Shown: positions 5,468-7,066 of the stretch, in pieces
Numbering within the stretch: the stretch's first letter is position 1
Layout of the letters: each line of letters begins with the position of its first letter
Assembly (NCBI GenBank): GCA_025936205.1
Contig: JAICTU010000470.1
Location: forward strand, 1-7,066
Reading direction: 5' to 3'
Source: Polyangiaceae bacterium
GTDB taxonomy: Bacteria; Myxococcota; Polyangia; Polyangiales; Polyangiaceae
Length of the DNA stretch: 7,066 bases
Position numbers and translations under genes: made by a program
Notes under the pieces: generated by a model
The model's input: the letters and a program-made list of their open reading frames with translations, nothing else
Databases searched by the model: none
Told to the model about the DNA's origin: nothing

Positions 5468-6550
5468 CTAAATCAGCTCAGCGCCGGGGCCGCTGCGCAG
5501 ATCGACGGGCCCATCGAACGCCGGCGACTGCATCCTGCCGAGCGGCACCACACGCGCGCGAGGCAGCACCGCGCGGGCACGCGCCTCGAGCTGCGGCGTC
5601 GCGCAACCCACGATCGTGAGCCAGCGCTCGAGCCCGCGCAGCGCCGGCTCCAGCCGCTCGATGGGCACGATCTGCAAGTGCCGTCCAGCGGGCGGCAAGA
5701 GCAGCGCGGCGAGCCCCTGCGAGGCGGCCAGCGAAAGCTCCAGCGCGCGCACGCTCAGCGTGCCATGACCGCTGTCGAGGATCGGCGCAAAGCACGCCAG
5801 ACACTGTCGATACCAGCTCTCCTCGGCGCGCTCGTCCGCGCTGAACACGCCGCGCGGCACGCGCTGTCCAGCGTCGCCCAGCGCCTGCGCCAGCGTCTCG
5901 GCGAACGAGTGCGCCGCGGACTCCGAGCCCAGCGCCAGCACCAGCCGCGGGCTCAAACAGCCGCGCTGATCGAAACACAACGTATCTTCGGCGATCGCAC
6001 GCGCCGCCGCCGCGAGCGACGCGGCCTCCGCCAGCTCCACGACCGCGACGCCGAAGCCGCTGCCATGCGCGTGCAACACCGCGCCCGCCGGCAACTGCGC
6101 TCGCAGCGCGCTCAGCGTGAGATCGGCGCCGTACGCCCACACGTGATCGCCCGGCAGTACCGACAGCTGCTCCACACACTGGAACAGCGCGCCGCGCGCC
6201 GCGAGCGCCTGCGCCAGCACCGGATCGCGCCGCGACGGCCGCACGAACACCTCCGGCGCCGACGCCAGCGCGAGCGCGATCGCGCGCTGCGCGGCGACGA
6301 ACACCTGCCCCGGCAGGATCACATGGGCGCGCCGGGCCTGCGGCACCGCGGCCACCAGCGCTTCGATCTCGCTCGCGCTCGGGGCAAGCTCCAGACAGTG
6401 ATCGAGCGCCCACGCCACACCCTCGTGCGAGAGCCCCGACGTCGCTTGCCAGCGCTCGCACAACAGCCGCCGCTGCTCCGGATCTGCGAGCAGCGTGCGG
6501 CTCAGCTCGAGCAGCCGCTCCACGCGCTCGCGCCCAGTGCTCGAGCTCAT
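5468..6550 (-). CDS. luxC: Acyl-CoA reductase, LuxC family
   Basis: This encodes 360 residues resembling LuxC, the NADPH-dependent reductase that turns activated fatty acyl groups into aldehydes. It belongs to the aldehyde-dehydrogenase-like superfamily. Visible hallmarks are AHGSGFGVAVVE (161-172), the catalytic-cysteine segment FDQRGCLSPR with Cys-198 (193-202), and a C-terminal LGRMQSPAFDGPVDLR (337-352) typical of the family. It is shorter than luminous-bacterium LuxC (about 480 residues), mainly at the N-terminus. The ATG at 6550 overlaps the upstream luxE stop in ATGA, which implies translational coupling and a joint product complex. No luxA, luxB or luxD is visible, so the aldehyde is probably used in metabolism rather than luminescence. 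No signal peptide. Family call is strong; substrate chain length and physiological role are unknown. Confidence 0.88.
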   Translation of the reverse strand: MSSSTGRERVERLLELSRTLLADPEQRRLLCERWQATSGLSHEGVAWALDHCLELAPSASEIEALVAAVPQARRAHVILPGQVFVAAQRAIALALASAPEVFVRPSRRDPVLAQALAARGALFQCVEQLSVLPGDHVWAYGADLTLSALRAQLPAGAVLHAHGSGFGVAVVELAEAASLAAAARAIAEDTLCFDQRGCLSPRLVLALGSESAAHSFAETLAQALGDAGQRVPRGVFSADERAEESWYRQCLACFAPILDSGHGTLSVRALELSLAASQGLAALLLPPAGRHLQIVPIERLEPALRGLERWLTIVGCATPQLEARARAVLPRARVVPLGRMQSPAFDGPVDLRSGPGAELI

Positions 6551-7066
6551 GCGCCGGCCAGTGCCTCTGCCACCAGCGAACAGCCGCGCAGGCTGGCGCC
6601 TGGACGCCGGCCGAGCAACACGATGCCTCCGGGCACGCGCCGCACCTGATCCTGCGTCAAAATCCCCAGCGACGAGTCGACGTTGGCGAGATCCGTGAAA
6701 CAGGCCAGCCCGACGTCGCCGTCAGCCACCGGCTGCAGCGTGATCGGCTCCACCGGCGTCACGCGCAACCAGGGCGGCTCCACGAACACACTCTGGCCGC
6801 CCACGGCTTGCGCGAACCCACCGTCGTACAGCTGACTCGACAGCTCCGTCATGCCGTATTCACCGATCAGATCCGCGCGCCGGAGCTGCAGCGCCGCACA
6901 CAGCGCATCGGCGAGCGCGGCATCATCGAGGCTCCGCGCATGCCCCTTGAAGCCCCCGGTCTGCATCACCAGACTCCCCGGCGGCAACGCCAGCTGCTGG
7001 CCAGCGAGCGCATCGAGCAACCAGCTCAGCGCAAACGACGTCGCCAGCAGCAGCACCGGCTCGCCC
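6547..7066 (-). CDS. luxE: Acyl-protein synthetase, LuxE family (5' end beyond window)
   Basis: Only the C-terminal 172 residues are present; LuxE proteins are about 370 long, so roughly half lies past the right edge. LuxE activates a fatty acid as acyl-AMP and transfers it to a cysteine, handing it to LuxC for reduction. The visible part starts GEPVLLLATSFALSWLLDAL, which fits the family's hydrophobic core segment. It then shows MQTGGFKGHARS (nucleotides near 6935-6966) and IGEYGMTELSSQLYDG, the adenylate-forming signature shared with PaaK-like ligases, and ends in a TDLANVDSS-ILTQD stretch of the C-terminal subdomain. The TGA overlaps the luxC ATG by 4 nt. The first complete codon in the window is at 7065-7063; no start can be assigned. 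Confidence 0.88.
   Translation of the reverse strand, partial: GEPVLLLATSFALSWLLDALAGQQLALPPGSLVMQTGGFKGHARSLDDAALADALCAALQLRRADLIGEYGMTELSSQLYDGGFAQAVGGQSVFVEPPWLRVTPVEPITLQPVADGDVGLACFTDLANVDSSLGILTQDQVRRVPGGIVLLGRRPGASLRGCSLVAEALAGA

Noticed and set aside
4347..5471. Plus-strand frame with [11 protein letters not shown] repeats that could suggest a coiled or membrane protein
   Set aside because: The repeats are the 15-bp tandem repeat read in one of several open frames; the rest is antisense to pcm and FKBP.
5285..6649. A 454-codon plus-strand frame opposite luxC and luxE
   Set aside because: Arg/His/Gln-rich antisense translation with no recognisable motif, fully covered by confidently identified minus-strand genes.

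Overview
The window is GC-rich DNA (G+C well over 60% by eye). Its intact genes all lie on the minus strand, so in gene order it reads from right to left. The gene families, an outer-membrane barrel protein with a C-terminal Phe, lipoprotein signals and a LuxE/LuxC pair suggest a Gram-negative bacterium, plausibly a myxobacterium-like (Polyangia/Myxococcota) lineage. That placement is inference; no rRNA or other taxonomic marker is present.

Layout, right to left. (1) 7066-5468: the 3' part of a LuxE-type acyl-protein synthetase gene, overlapping by ATGA a complete LuxC-type acyl-CoA reductase gene. Together they look like a fatty-acid-to-aldehyde reductase module; no luciferase gene is in view. 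(2) 5330-3385: a co-directional run of protein-L-isoaspartate O-methyltransferase (pcm), an FKBP-type prolyl isomerase and a histidine phosphatase. The pcm-FKBP gap carries a 15-bp tandem repeat in which pcm itself terminates. (3) 3146-2427: a secreted, probably outer-membrane beta-barrel protein of unknown function. (4) 2023-2288, plus strand: a short, broken reading frame with a good ribosome binding site and a lipoprotein signal. After a one-base frame break at a C6 tract it continues into the C-terminal tail of a di-haem cytochrome c peroxidase. No haem motif remains, so it looks like a gene fossil. A strong inverted repeat (2337-2383) separates it from the barrel gene that converges on it. 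(5) 1767-1: a GlgX-type glycogen debranching enzyme, cut by the left window edge, whose N-terminus is a pentapeptide-repeat domain of 41 consecutive pentads in unbroken register. This fusion is the most unusual object in the window.

Functionally, group 1 concerns fatty acyl reduction. Group 2 begins with two protein-maintenance enzymes (isoaspartate repair and prolyl isomerisation) followed by a phosphatase of unknown substrate. Group 5 concerns glycogen breakdown, with an added beta-helix module that may be a scaffold or interaction surface. I found no tRNA, rRNA, CRISPR array, insertion sequence or integrase. The nearest thing to an undescribed system is the pentapeptide-repeat/GlgX fusion; nothing else here looks like a multi-gene novel system.
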